Numbered from the stretch's first letter, positions 8,387 through 17,643 are shown. The stretch is 64,000 bases of DNA from Paramixta manurensis (GCF_013285385.1 NZ_CP054212.1:4030001-4094000), one strand, 5' to 3'. The notes: generated from the letters alone by a model not told the origin. A program made the numbers and translations.

Positions 8387-8787
8387 TGATGGCTGATCCA
8401 CAGCAAAGCCACGGCCCAGGCAAAGGGGTCATAAACATAGGACAGCGCATCGTTACCACGCTGGTGGGCATGGTGGAAACCCGTGTACGGCTGGCAGTGG
8501 TTGAGCTGGAAGAAGAGAAAGCCAATCTCATTCAGATGCTGATGATGGTTGGCCTGACGATGCTGTTTACCGCTTTTGGGCTGATGAGCTTAATGGTATT
8601 GATTATTTGGGCGGTGGATGCCCAATATCGTCTAATGGCTATCGGCATCACCACTGGCGTACTGTTCTTATTGGCAATCATTTTTGGTTTATGGAGTTTG
8701 CGGAAATCGCGTCAATCCACGTTGTTACGCCATACGCGTAAGGAGCTGGAAACCGATCGTAAGCTGCTGGAGGATGATCACTCATGA
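8386..8787 (+). CDS. yqjE: YqjE, DUF1469/phage-holin III-like inner-membrane protein
   Basis: The 133-residue product (E. coli 134) has two central membrane segments, MLMMVGLTMLFTAFGLMSL and a second at about 85-105. These are flanked by a VRLAVVELEEEKANL helix and a C-terminal STLLRHTRKELE helix. The start overlaps the yqjD stop (TAATG); the adjacent ATG at 8389 would give the start annotated in E. coli. Its TGA overlaps the next gene's ATG. The function is unknown. It is in one operon with yqjD and yqjK. Confidence 0.9.
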   Translation: MMADPQQSHGPGKGVINIGQRIVTTLVGMVETRVRLAVVELEEEKANLIQMLMMVGLTMLFTAFGLMSLMVLIIWAVDAQYRLMAIGITTGVLFLLAIIFGLWSLRKSRQSTLLRHTRKELETDRKLLEDDHS

Positions 8788-9068
8788 GCCGTGCCGAGCG
8801 TGAGCAACGTAAAGCGGAGCTACTGGGAGTAATACAGCAGCAACGCCTCGATCTCAGCGCCGCCCGTCGTGATTGGTTACTCGGTACCGCTCATTATGAT
8901 CGCGGGTGGCTGGCGTTTCTTAACCTGCGCCGCTACCTGGCGATTGGCAGCGGCGCACTGGCGATTTGGTCGGTACGTAATCCTAACTTCTTGCTGCGCT
9001 GGGCAAAACGCGGGCTGGGCGCCTGGAGCACCTGGCGCTTGATCCGTAAAAACCTCCCCCATCGTTAA
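8784..9068 (+). CDS. yqjK: YqjK-like protein
   Basis: This 94-residue basic protein (E. coli YqjK 99) is recognised by the N-terminal SRAEREQRKAELL helix and by position. It overlaps yqjE by four bases (ATGA). A moderately hydrophobic stretch at about 48-62 could touch the membrane. The function is unknown. It ends the yqjCDEK operon before a strong terminator. Confidence 0.88.
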   Translation: MSRAEREQRKAELLGVIQQQRLDLSAARRDWLLGTAHYDRGWLAFLNLRRYLAIGSGALAIWSVRNPNFLLRWAKRGLGAWSTWRLIRKNLPHR

Positions 9069-9074
9069 CCGCGT

Positions 9075-9103
9075 AAAGCCATGCATTCACCGCATGGCTT
9101 TTC
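9075..9103 (+). terminator. Terminator of the yqjCDEK operon
   Basis: AAAGCCATGC and GCATGGCTTTT arms flank a 7-base loop, six bases after the yqjK stop. Confidence 0.85.
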
Positions 9104-9271
9104 CTCTTCAGAAATATTGATAAAGTTGTGCAGTTAAACTTGCTTACAACCTTTCCTGTTCCTGATTATTATCATCCCCACCGAAGCGCTTCCATGCCGT
9201 AAACAGCATGAAGCCTGTAATTTACTGTTCGACAGGCAATGGCCTGCAGACCAATCTTATTGGGGTTGATG

Positions 9272-9664
9272 ATGAAAAAATTAGAAAATATCGTTTTCCT
9301 GGTGGCACGTATTCTGATGCCAATTCTGTTTATTACCGCAGGTTGGGGCAAACTGACCGGTTATGCCGGTACACAGCAATATATGCAATCAATGGGCGTG
9401 CCGGGTTTCTTCCTGCCGTTGGTGATTCTGCTGGAACTGGGCGGTGGTCTGGCGATTCTGTTCGGTTTCCTGACACGCTTCACATCATGGTTTATCGCTG
9501 GGTTTACATTGTTGACCGCGCTGATTTTCCACAGCGACTTCTCCAATGAAGTTAACCAGATCATGTTTATGAAAAACCTGACCATTATTGGCGGTTTTCT
9601 CATGTTGGCGGTAACCGGCCCGGGTGCGTTCAGTATTGACCGCTTGCTTGGAAAAAAATGGTAA
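9272..9664 (+). CDS. yqjF: YqjF, DoxX-family inner-membrane protein
   Basis: The 130-residue DoxX/DoxD-like protein with four membrane segments equals E. coli YqjF in length. The LVARILMPILFITAGWGKLTGY start and FMKNLTIIGGFLML are family landmarks. The second ATG of the ATGATG pair (9272) matches the E. coli start. Family members are quinone- or redox-related, and the next gene encodes a glutathionyl-hydroquinone reductase, so a role in quinone or aromatic stress is plausible but unproven. Confidence 0.92.
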   Translation: MKKLENIVFLVARILMPILFITAGWGKLTGYAGTQQYMQSMGVPGFFLPLVILLELGGGLAILFGFLTRFTSWFIAGFTLLTALIFHSDFSNEVNQIMFMKNLTIIGGFLMLAVTGPGAFSIDRLLGKKW

Positions 9665-9673
9665 TGCATTGCC

Positions 9674-9740
9674 TATACTCTACATAATTCGAGCGGCAGA
9701 AAGGCGGTAACGCACAGCAACCTGAAATATGACGGGTATA
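9674..9740 (+). repeat. Shortened copy of the palindromic repeat found at 366-476
   Basis: It begins TATACTC and ends GAAATATGACGGGTATA, nearly the same right end as the element in the alx leader, but at 67 bp it has lost the middle. It starts ten bases after the yqjF stop. Confidence 0.5.
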
Positions 9741-9759
9741 GACTAACTAAATGCGATTA

Positions 9760-9794
9760 GGGCGAGGGCCACCATCCCTCGCCCAATCTATTTT
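9760..9794 (+). terminator. Hairpin immediately upstream of yqjG
   Basis: GGGCGAGGG and CCCTCGCCC form a perfect 9-bp stem with a 7-base loop, then AATCTATTTT. It most likely ends yqjF transcription. It is only about 20 bases from the yqjG ATG and touches its Shine-Dalgarno (TTGGAGGAG), so it could also limit yqjG expression. Confidence 0.65.
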
Positions 9795-9803
9795 GGAGGA
9801 GTT

Positions 9804-10790
9804 ATGGGACAATTGATTGATGGCGTTTGGCACGATACCTGGTACGACACAAAATCGACCGGCGGGCGATTTAAACGTTCGGAATCGGCCTGGCGCAACT
9901 GGATAACTCCCGACGGCAGCGCCGGTCCAACCGGTAAAAGCGGTTTTGGCGCCGAACGCGATCGCTATCATCTGTATGTCTCGCTCGCTTGCCCGTGGGC
10001 GCACCGCACACTGCTAATGCGCAAACTGAAAGGGCTGGAAACGTTGATACCGGTTTCGGTGGTGCATCCGTTAATGCTGGAGAACGGCTGGACATTTGGT
10101 GATGATTTCCCCGCCGCGACCGGCGACGATCTGTATCAAAATGAATTCCTCTATCAGCTCTACCTGCATGCCGATGACCATTACACCGGACGTGTTACCG
10201 TCCCGGTATTGTGGGATAAACATCAGCAAACCATCGTCAGCAATGAGTCTGCCGATATTATCCGTATGTTTAATTCCGCTTTCGATGCGTTGGGCGCGCG
10301 TGCCGGGGATTATTATCCGCCGGAATTACGCGACCGTATTGATGAGGTGAATAGCTGGGTTTATGACACCGTCAATAACGGCGTGTATAAAGCCGGGTTC
10401 GCCACCACCCAGGCGGCTTACGACGACGCGGTGACCGCGCTATTTGCCTCGCTGGAGCGCCTGGAGCAGATACTTGGACAACATCGTTATTTAACCGGCA
10501 GCCGTCTCACCGAGGCCGACCTACGCCTGTGGACGACGCTGGTGCGGTTCGATCCGGTATATGTCACTCACTTTAAGTGCGACAAACAGCGTATTGGCGA
10601 TTATCTCAATCTCAGCGGCTTCTTACGTGATATTTGGCAGATGCCGGGCATCGCCGCAACGGTCGATTTAGCGCATATTCGCCATCACTACTATTGCAGC
10701 CATAAAACCATCAATCCACACGGCGTAATTTCGATTGGGCCGGATTTTGACCTGGATGAACCACACGGCCGCGACGAACGTTTTAGATAA
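9804..10790 (+). CDS. yqjG: YqjG, glutathionyl-hydroquinone reductase (Xi-class GST)
   Basis: The 328-residue product equals E. coli YqjG in length. It carries the Xi-class signature SLACPWAHRTL with the catalytic cysteine at about residue 63. Further landmarks are the TVPVLWDKHQQTIVSNES glutathione-binding segment and the C-terminal GST helical domain (LTEADLRLWTTLVRFD). It uses glutathione to reduce glutathionyl-hydroquinones in the cytoplasm. A strong GGAGGAG lies five bases before the ATG. Confidence 0.95.
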   Translation: MGQLIDGVWHDTWYDTKSTGGRFKRSESAWRNWITPDGSAGPTGKSGFGAERDRYHLYVSLACPWAHRTLLMRKLKGLETLIPVSVVHPLMLENGWTFGDDFPAATGDDLYQNEFLYQLYLHADDHYTGRVTVPVLWDKHQQTIVSNESADIIRMFNSAFDALGARAGDYYPPELRDRIDEVNSWVYDTVNNGVYKAGFATTQAAYDDAVTALFASLERLEQILGQHRYLTGSRLTEADLRLWTTLVRFDPVYVTHFKCDKQRIGDYLNLSGFLRDIWQMPGIAATVDLAHIRHHYYCSHKTINPHGVISIGPDFDLDEPHGRDERFR

Positions 10791-10805
10791 CGTTTCCGCT
10801 CGGAT

Positions 10806-10831
10806 GGGAGCCTGTATGGCTCCCGCTAATT
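10806..10831. terminator. Terminator between convergent yqjG and yhaJ
   Basis: GGGAGCC-TGTAT-GGCTCCC, followed by an AT-rich stretch with TTTTATT on the plus strand, directly abuts the yhaJ stop. Confidence 0.75.
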
Positions 10832-11731
10832 TTATTGCTGTTTTAAAAACAGACGCGGGATTTCACGCAGGCACCACGCCTTCGCCTCACCCATGCTATC
10901 GCGCCGCCAGGCCATAATAATATCGATCTCGCGGGTATTCTCCGCGCTGACTACGCGCAAACGGCCTTCGGCAATATCTTGTTCCACCATTGGCCACGGC
11001 ATCGTCGCCACGCCTAATCCTGCCAGCAATGCACGACGCTTATCATCCATTGAGCTCACGGTCAGCCGTTGCTGTTTATCCAGCAATTGTACGGTCAGCA
11101 CCGGCCGCTCACGCGCGGTATCCGCAACCGCGATACCACGGTATTTTATACGCGTGGTTTCTGACAAGGGTTCCGGCTCTTGATGGATTGGATGGTCCGA
11201 ACTGGCAACGTACACGCTTCTCATGGTGTACAGCTTGCGAGTGTTGATTTCGGTTGAGGCACGAAAATGCATATCCGGCGCGATAACAATGTCTGCCCGC
11301 CCCTGCTCCAGGCGTTCCCATGCGCCCGCCAATACTTCGGTCATCAACGAAATTTGCGTATTCGCCTTCGCCGCCAGCTTGACCACCAGCGGAAACAGTA
11401 ATTCGGTCGGCACCAACGCCTCGATAGCGATGGTCAGATGCGTTTCCCAGCCGCGAGCCAACGCTTCGGCATCGGTGGTGAGTTTGTCAGCGGCTTCCAG
11501 CAGAATCCTCCCGCGCTCCAGCAACATTCGGCCTACGTTAGTAAATTTCGTGCGGTGCCCGGAACGGTCAAACAGCACCACATCCAGCTCCTCCTCCAGC
11601 TTCTGCATGGTATAGCTCAGCGCGGAGGGAACGCGCCCTAACTCATCGGCAGCGGCGGCAAAACTGCCGCGTCGGTCAATCGCATCCATTACGCGTAGCG
11701 CTTCTAATGTTAAGGCCCGGTCTTTCGCCAT
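10832..11731 (-). CDS. yhaJ: YhaJ, LysR-type transcriptional regulator
   Basis: The 299-residue LysR regulator has an N-terminal winged HTH (ALRVMDAIDRRGSFAAAADELGRVPSALSYTMQKLEEEL, about 8-46) and a type 2 periplasmic-binding-fold effector domain. Its length and sequence fit E. coli YhaJ (298), reported to respond to aromatic or quinone-like compounds and to act near yqjF and yhaK. Here it lies between yqjFG and divergent yhaK, which fits local control. The 136-base gap to yhaK should hold the shared operator. Confidence 0.9.
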   Translation of the reverse strand: MAKDRALTLEALRVMDAIDRRGSFAAAADELGRVPSALSYTMQKLEEELDVVLFDRSGHRTKFTNVGRMLLERGRILLEAADKLTTDAEALARGWETHLTIAIEALVPTELLFPLVVKLAAKANTQISLMTEVLAGAWERLEQGRADIVIAPDMHFRASTEINTRKLYTMRSVYVASSDHPIHQEPEPLSETTRIKYRGIAVADTARERPVLTVQLLDKQQRLTVSSMDDKRRALLAGLGVATMPWPMVEQDIAEGRLRVVSAENTREIDIIMAWRRDSMGEAKAWCLREIPRLFLKQQ

Positions 11732-11867
11732 CGTGGTTCTCTGTCAGGAAATTTGAATATGCCTGGCAGATTAACTGGCTAACAATCCGCCGTCCAGATA
11801 TTTACCATGGAAAGATAAACCGCGTCCCGCCAGCCCTGGCGAGACGGCAGTAAGAGGCCGAATAATC

Positions 11868-12572
11868 ATGATCACATCTCGTACCGCGCAGGCGTGCGGC
11901 AAAGCGGACTACGGCTGGCTTCAGGCACGATATACCTTCTCTTTTGGACACTATTTTGATCCAAACTTATTAGGCTACGCGTCACTACGCGTCCTGAACC
12001 AGGAAGTCCTGGCGCCTAGCGCCGCTTTTCAACCCCGTACCTATCCCAAAGTGGATATTCTTAATCTTATCCTGCAAGGCGAGGCGGGATACCGCGATAG
12101 CGAGGGGAATTATACCCAAGCCAGCGCGGGTGAAGCACTGCTGCTGGCGACCCAGCCAGGCGTAAGTTATAGCGAACAAAACTTGAGCAAAGAGACACCG
12201 CTAACCCGGATACAGCTATGGCTGAACGCTTGCCCGCAACGTGAAAATGCAGCAATTCAGTCGGTCAAGATGCATGAATGCCAGCCCTACACGTTATTGG
12301 CTTCGCCCGACGGCGAACAAGGTAGCCTACAGTTGCGTCAACAAGTGTGGGTACATCATCTCAGGCTGGAAGCGGGAGAGCGCCGTACGCTCGCGCTACG
12401 CGGCGCGCGTGCCTGGCTGCAATCTATTCATGGCGGTTACCATGCGCTAACGCCTGACGGGGGCGGTGAAACGCTGGCCTGCGGCGATGGCGCGTTTATT
12501 CGCGATGAATCACAAATCACGCTAGAAGCGCGTACATCATTGCGTGCATTGGTGATTGATTTAGCGGAGTAA
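11868..12572 (+). CDS. yhaK: YhaK, pirin-like bicupin
   Basis: The 234-residue pirin-family bicupin (E. coli YhaK 233) has N-terminal landmarks YGWLQARYTFSFGHYFDP and NQEVLAPSAAFQPRTYPKVD. Classic pirins bind metal through HPHRGFE-type histidines, but the matching stretch here reads QPRTYPKVD, so that metal site is absent, as in E. coli YhaK. The latter has been proposed as a sensor of reactive oxygen species. It is divergent from yhaJ, and a terminator follows. Confidence 0.92.
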   Translation: MITSRTAQACGKADYGWLQARYTFSFGHYFDPNLLGYASLRVLNQEVLAPSAAFQPRTYPKVDILNLILQGEAGYRDSEGNYTQASAGEALLLATQPGVSYSEQNLSKETPLTRIQLWLNACPQRENAAIQSVKMHECQPYTLLASPDGEQGSLQLRQQVWVHHLRLEAGERRTLALRGARAWLQSIHGGYHALTPDGGGETLACGDGAFIRDESQITLEARTSLRALVIDLAE

Positions 12573-12579
12573 AGTAAAA

Positions 12580-12607
12580 AAACCGGACGATAAACATCGC
12601 CCGGTTT
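12580..12607. terminator. Terminator between convergent yhaK and dolP
   Basis: AAACCGG-ACGATAAACATCGC-CCGGTTT pairs across the convergent stops, with an A run on the left (12575-12582) that becomes a T run for the minus strand. Confidence 0.75.
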
Positions 12608-12613
12608 AGCCAG

Positions 12614-13186
12614 TTATTTCAGAATGGTAAAAGCGGTGGTGACGTGTTGGACACCGCTCACCTGGCTGGCGATATCCGCTGCCGCTTTCGCTTCACTATC
12701 CGTGACCAGCCCCAACAAGAACACTTCGCCATTCTCGGTGGTTACCTTCACATTCGACGATTTCACCTGGTCGCTTGAAAGCAGTTGCGAACGCACTTTG
12801 GTCGTAATCCAGGTATCGGACGACGCGGTGCCCAGGCTCACTTTCGGCCCCTGGCGGATCTCGTTATACACTTCAGTCGCGCCATCTACACCCATAGTAA
12901 TTTGTTTCGCCCGCGCGGCAATATCGCTACTGGGCGCCTGGCCAGTTAACAATACTTTACCCTGATAGGCGGTAGCGACAATGTGCGCATCATTTTTGAT
13001 CTGCTGATCTTTCGACAGCGCGTTGCTGACGCGCAGCTCCAGCGTGCTATCGTCAACCTGCGTGCCGACGGTACGCGGATCGGTTGCGGTTTTGGTCGCC
13101 ACGGCTGCGCTGCCTACCACCACCGCTGCACAACCCTGTAACATCAGTGCGGTAAGAACCACTGCAAATGCAGATAATGCCTTCAT
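12614..13186 (-). CDS. dolP: DolP (YraP), outer-membrane BON-domain lipoprotein
   Basis: The 190-residue product (E. coli 191) has a lipoprotein signal with lipobox LQGC, cysteine at residue 19. Two BON domains follow, at about 45-115 and 120-190, each with the central glycine turn (GKVLLTGQAP, GEVFLLGLVTDSEA). DolP sits at the outer membrane, binds anionic phospholipid, marks division sites and supports envelope integrity and the BAM machine. It is the last gene of the run yraN-diaA-dolP. Confidence 0.94.
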   Translation of the reverse strand: MKALSAFAVVLTALMLQGCAAVVVGSAAVATKTATDPRTVGTQVDDSTLELRVSNALSKDQQIKNDAHIVATAYQGKVLLTGQAPSSDIAARAKQITMGVDGATEVYNEIRQGPKVSLGTASSDTWITTKVRSQLLSSDQVKSSNVKVTTENGEVFLLGLVTDSEAKAAADIASQVSGVQHVTTAFTILK

Positions 13187-13200
13187 TTATGCTCCTTCAA

Positions 13201-13788
13201 TTATTCCTGGTGGGGAAACAAGGTGTTATCTATCAAATCACACAGACAGTTCACGGTAAGCATATGCATTTCCTGAATACGTGAACTACGGTGCGAAGGA
13301 ATGCGGATTTCCACATCCTGTGGGCCTAATAAACCGGCAAGCTCGCCGCCATCATAGCCCGTCAGTGCAATAATACTCATATCGCGCGTGACCGCCGCTT
13401 CCACCGCTTTCACGATATCGCGGCTATTACCACGCGTAGAGATGGCGAGTAAAATATCGCCCGTTTGCCCAAGCGCACGCACCTGCTTAGCGTAAACTTC
13501 GTCATGCAAGCGATCATTACCAATCGCGGTCAACAACACGTTATCCGCGCTGAGCGCCAGGGCTGGCAAGCTGGGGCGCTCAGTTTCAAAGCGATTAATC
13601 ATACTGGCGGCAAAGTGTTGAGCATTGGCGGCAGAAGTGCCGTTACCACAACTCAGAATTTTATTGCCGTTCAGTAGCGACTGCACCATCGTCATCGCCG
13701 CGCGTGAAATCGCGTCTGGCAGCGCTTCCGCCGCCGCAATCTGGGTTTGGATGCTCTCAGTAAAACACGCTTTAATTCTTTCCAGCAC
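13201..13788 (-). CDS. diaA: DiaA, DnaA-binding initiator-associating protein (SIS domain)
   Basis: The 195-residue SIS-domain protein (E. coli 196) shows the sugar-isomerase motif LSCGNGTSAANAQHFAASM near residues 45-63 and ILLAISTRGNSRDIVKAVEAA near 112. It belongs to the GmhA/DiaA type. DiaA forms tetramers that bind DnaA and promote its assembly at oriC. It lies 14 bases after yraN and 14 bases before dolP, so it is in the same operon. Confidence 0.94.
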   Translation of the reverse strand: MLERIKACFTESIQTQIAAAEALPDAISRAAMTMVQSLLNGNKILSCGNGTSAANAQHFAASMINRFETERPSLPALALSADNVLLTAIGNDRLHDEVYAKQVRALGQTGDILLAISTRGNSRDIVKAVEAAVTRDMSIIALTGYDGGELAGLLGPQDVEIRIPSHRSSRIQEMHMLTVNCLCDLIDNTLFPHQE

Positions 13789-13802
13789 GATACCACCTGG
13801 TT

Positions 13803-14198
13803 CTATACATCTGCATTAAACGCATCGGGCAGCCACTCAAGCCGATCGCCGGTAATGGCAACCACGTCAAAGCGACAATCCGTCGTTTCAAAACTGGCGT
13901 TACGCGACGCCAGCCAAAGCGCCGCCGCACGCAACAATTTCCGCTGCTTGCGCCACGTTACGCTGGCGGGCGCGCCGCCAAACTCTCCGCTGCGACGGTA
14001 ACGCACTTCGACAAACACCCAACGTGCTTCTTCGCGCATGACAAGGTCAATCTCACCAACACGATAGCGCACATTGGCCGCCACAAACGTTAAACCCGCC
14101 TGTTCCAGATGGCGACGCGCGATGGACTCATAGCGCGCGCCCGTCTGCTGATGGCTCAGGAGGCCGGAACGATTTGCCCTTGGCGATACTGGCTCCAT
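13803..14198 (-). CDS. yraN: YraN, UPF0102 family predicted endonuclease-like protein
   Basis: The 131-residue start at 14198 matches E. coli YraN (131); an upstream in-frame start at 14222 would add eight residues. The nuclease-fold motif GEIDLVMREEARWVFVEVRYRR, with acidic Asp, Glu and a following basic residue, looks like the restriction-endonuclease-like core of UPF0102. The gene overlaps the end of lpoA by about 40 bases, which suggests translational coupling. The function is unproven. Confidence 0.9.
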   Translation of the reverse strand: MEPVSPRANRSGLLSHQQTGARYESIARRHLEQAGLTFVAANVRYRVGEIDLVMREEARWVFVEVRYRRSGEFGGAPASVTWRKQRKLLRAAALWLASRNASFETTDCRFDVVAITGDRLEWLPDAFNADV

Positions 14199-16204
14199 GT
14201 CAACTTCCTGTTGATCACACAATCCTGCGTGGCGCTCAGCTTGCCGGTGCTCCCATCAATCTGGAAACCGGGAAGCTGCCGCGCTTCGCTAAAGTGGTTA
14301 GCCAGCGTCCAGGCATCAATGCCCATCGCGTAGAGGCGCACCAACGAATAATCATTATTAAAGGCCCGTGCCGCCTGCTGCATCAGGCCCGGATTCGCCC
14401 CGGAGAGCAGCGGCATATCGCTGAACTGTAGACCTTCCATCTCCAGACGGAAATCTGGCCCCGCGCCAGCCTGGAAGCTGCGTGAGCTGGCATACAGTGC
14501 GATGTTATCGCGGCTGCTGATACGCATCGCAATCATCGGCTTAATCAACTGCAACTCATCCTGCGTGGCCACAATATACACCGCATCCACATTCCCGCCG
14601 GAAGAGGACGCCGCCGGTGCTGTATCGCTCGGCGGCGACGGGATAGTTAACCCGGCAATCGTCACGCCCTGTTGTTGCGCAGGCTGCACATTAACCGGTG
14701 ATCCACTCAGGCGAATGCCCGCCCCGCTATTGATCCCCTGCTTCAACTCTGAGGTCGAACCAAACTGTTGCAACAGTACGGTTCCGCCTCCCAGGGTTTG
14801 CCACTCTTGGGTAAAGGCTTTACTCACACGGTCACCCAACGCGCTGCGTGGCACCAGCAACAACGGCGTGCGCTTGCCCTGCTCCCATACATGATGCGCG
14901 GCATCGCGCGCTTCGTCTTCAGGAGAAAGCGCAAAGTAGCACATATTCGGACGGTTCTGGATGGTGCCGGGTTCGTTTAACGCCAGCACATTCAGCGAGG
15001 TTTGACTGTTTGCCAGTGCTTCAACATTGTTTTTCAGCAGCGGGCCGACGACTAATGTTGCGCCATCTTGCTGTACCTGGGTCAGCAACTGCGGTAGCGG
15101 CTGCGTTGAAGTATCGTACACTTTGACCTGGGCGTTACTGGCGGGAGCCGCAGGCGCGGGTGCTGTAGCAGGCGCAGCGGCCGCCGAGGGTTGCGCATCC
15201 GCATCGCTGTCGGTGCCGGTATTCGCCGCCGAAGGGCTAACCACCGCATTCGGATCGTCGGACGCCTGCACAGGCTGGGCATTATCCGCAGGCTGAGCAG
15301 CCGGTGCGCTGGCAGGCGCTGGCGGCGGCGCGGCGGCGGCCAACACACCGTTGCGCGCATCATCAAACCCTTTCTGAATGGCGTTAGCGAAGATTTGCGC
15401 CTGGCCGCTTAATGGCAATAACAGGGCAATTTTTTCGGTTGATGATTGCTGGAAATGTTGCACCTGGCTTAGCGCGCTCGGCAACGTTTTCGCCGCCGGG
15501 TTCTGCGGATAGCGGCTTTGCCAATCACTGATCCCTGCCTTCAACATATCAGGGTCGTTGCGATTCGCGCTGTAAACGCCAAGCAAATCAATCCAGCCCT
15601 GCAACGTATTTTCATCGGCGTTAATCACCAGGCTATTCGCCTGCGCCGATGACATTTGCGTTAATGCCTGCCAGGTTGCATCAATATTTTTCTGGTGGGC
15701 ATCGCCCTGCAGTAGCGGCTCTTGAGCAATATACGCGCGTAGCAACGCAAGCGACGGATGCCCCTGACTGGCGGCAATTTCTAAACCGTAGTAACGCGCC
15801 TGTTGATCTTTAGAGAGCGAAGAAGGATCAAGCTTGTCTAAAATACCCTGCGCATTATTCACATCTTGCGTACCAATCCGCAATTGTGCGGTCAGCAACT
15901 GTAGCTCTTGCCGTTGTGTATCGCTAAGCTGTTGCGGCAGTTGCGACATCTGCTGATTCGCCTGCGGGTATTTCCCCTCGTTTAATAAGGCACGTATAGC
16001 GAGTAATTGCCAGTCAGCCTTGTTATCATCCGGGCTTTGCTGCACTTGCTGCAAATAGTAGTCGGAAGTGCCTGTAGCGGGTCCCTGAATATTCACCGAC
16101 GGTGTTTCAGGCGCCTGACCGGAACATGCGGCAAGGATTAGCGCGGCCAGGAGAACAGGCACGAAGCGTCCTGCTTTATTACGAACGACTTTTGAAGGAA
16201 GCAT
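14156..16204 (-). CDS. lpoA: LpoA, outer-membrane lipoprotein activator of PBP1A
   Basis: The start at 16204 places a lipoprotein signal (VLLAALILAAC) correctly, giving 682 residues against 678 in E. coli. A longer frame starting at 16267 would bury the signal. The TPR-like N-terminal domain comes first. A long Ala/Pro-rich linker follows at about residues 290-375, and then a periplasmic-binding-fold C-terminal domain that touches the transpeptidase domain of PBP1A. It stimulates peptidoglycan cross-linking from the outer membrane. It is divergent from rsmI, with 62 bases between the two starts. Confidence 0.94.
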   Translation of the reverse strand: MLPSKVVRNKAGRFVPVLLAALILAACSGQAPETPSVNIQGPATGTSDYYLQQVQQSPDDNKADWQLLAIRALLNEGKYPQANQQMSQLPQQLSDTQRQELQLLTAQLRIGTQDVNNAQGILDKLDPSSLSKDQQARYYGLEIAASQGHPSLALLRAYIAQEPLLQGDAHQKNIDATWQALTQMSSAQANSLVINADENTLQGWIDLLGVYSANRNDPDMLKAGISDWQSRYPQNPAAKTLPSALSQVQHFQQSSTEKIALLLPLSGQAQIFANAIQKGFDDARNGVLAAAAPPPAPASAPAAQPADNAQPVQASDDPNAVVSPSAANTGTDSDADAQPSAAAAPATAPAPAAPASNAQVKVYDTSTQPLPQLLTQVQQDGATLVVGPLLKNNVEALANSQTSLNVLALNEPGTIQNRPNMCYFALSPEDEARDAAHHVWEQGKRTPLLLVPRSALGDRVSKAFTQEWQTLGGGTVLLQQFGSTSELKQGINSGAGIRLSGSPVNVQPAQQQGVTIAGLTIPSPPSDTAPAASSSGGNVDAVYIVATQDELQLIKPMIAMRISSRDNIALYASSRSFQAGAGPDFRLEMEGLQFSDMPLLSGANPGLMQQAARAFNNDYSLVRLYAMGIDAWTLANHFSEARQLPGFQIDGSTGKLSATQDCVINRKLTWSQYRQGQIVPAS

Positions 16205-16266
16205 ACTGTATCCAGTGATGTTTTTTTCAAGATGCTCAATATTAAATCGGCAATTCGGATGAAACA

Positions 16267-17133
16267 ATGAAACAACTCGATCGGGCAGAGATTTCTGCCA
16301 GTACGCTCTACATCGTTCCCACGCCGATTGGTAACCTGGGTGATATCACCCAGCGTGCGCTGACGGTGCTCACGAGCGTCGATCTTGTCGCTGCGGAAGA
16401 TACACGTCATACCGGGCTGTTGCTACAACATTTCGCCATCAATGCGCGCCTCTTCGCATTGCACGACCATAATGAGCAGCAAAAAGCCGAGCTATTGTTG
16501 GCGAAGCTGCAGGAAGGCCAAAGTATTGCTCTGGTTTCCGATGCCGGCACGCCACTAATTAACGATCCCGGCTACCATCTGGTGCACCGCTGCCGGGAAG
16601 CGGGTATTCGCGTGGTGCCGTTACCCGGCGCTTGCGCGGCGATTACAGCATTAAGCGCAGCGGGGTTACCGTCCGATCGTTTCTGTTACGAAGGGTTTCT
16701 TCCCGCCAAGCACAAAGGCCGTAGCGACCGTTTACGTGCGCTGGTCAATGAACCCCGTACGCTGATTTTTTACGAATCCACCCATCGTCTGCTCGATAGT
16801 TTACAGGATATTGCCACTGAATTGGGCGGCGATCGTTATGTGGTGTTGGCGCGTGAGCTCACCAAAACCTGGGAGTCGATTCAGGGCGCGCCGGTCGCCG
16901 AACTGCTGGCTTGGGTGCTGGAGGATGAAAATCGCCGTAAAGGTGAAATGGTGTTAATTGTCGAAGGCTTTAAAGCGCCGGATGATGATGCCCTGCCCGC
17001 CGAGGCGTTGCGGACTTTGGCGTTGCTACAAAGTGAGCTGCCGTTGAAAAAGGCCGCCGCGCTGGCCGCCGAGATCCATGGGGTGAAGAAAAACGCGCTC
17101 TATAAGTACGCGCTTAGCCAGCAAGAAGAGTGA
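16267..17133 (+). CDS. rsmI: RsmI, 16S rRNA (cytidine1402-2'-O)-methyltransferase
   Basis: The 288-residue tetrapyrrole-methylase-fold enzyme (E. coli 286) shows YIVPTPIGNLGDIT near the start and VAAEDTRHTGLLL. It also has LVSDAGTPLINDPG and the VVPLPGACAAITALSAAGLPSD-type motif near residues 118-138. It methylates the ribose of C1402 in the 16S P-site using S-adenosylmethionine. Its stop codon overlaps the -35 element of the following rnpB promoter. Confidence 0.95.
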   Translation: MKQLDRAEISASTLYIVPTPIGNLGDITQRALTVLTSVDLVAAEDTRHTGLLLQHFAINARLFALHDHNEQQKAELLLAKLQEGQSIALVSDAGTPLINDPGYHLVHRCREAGIRVVPLPGACAAITALSAAGLPSDRFCYEGFLPAKHKGRSDRLRALVNEPRTLIFYESTHRLLDSLQDIATELGGDRYVVLARELTKTWESIQGAPVAELLAWVLEDENRRKGEMVLIVEGFKAPDDDALPAEALRTLALLQSELPLKKAAALAAEIHGVKKNALYKYALSQQEE

Positions 17134-17158
17134 CAAATAGGGTAAAACGCTTTACACT
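17130..17158 (+). promoter_or_regulatory. Sigma-70 promoter of rnpB
   Basis: GTGACA (17130-17135) and TACACT (17153-17158) are separated by exactly 17 bases, and the -10 lies seven bases before the first base of the RNA at 17166. The -35 overlaps the stop codon of rsmI. Confidence 0.75.
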
Positions 17159-17165
17159 CCGCGCC

Positions 17166-17544
<379 letters not shown>

Positions 17545-17553
17545 TCATTCTAA

Positions 17554-17579
17554 AAGATCCCGCTGCGGCGGGATTTTTG
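17554..17579 (+). terminator. Terminator of rnpB
   Basis: GATCCCGC-TGCG-GCGGGATTTTT is a perfect stem with a T run just after the mature RNA end. Confidence 0.9.
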
Positions 17580-17643
17580 CTTTGTAAGCCACGATATGAG
17601 TTTGACTCATCCGTAATTCAAAAAATGAAAGCGATGGCGTAGA

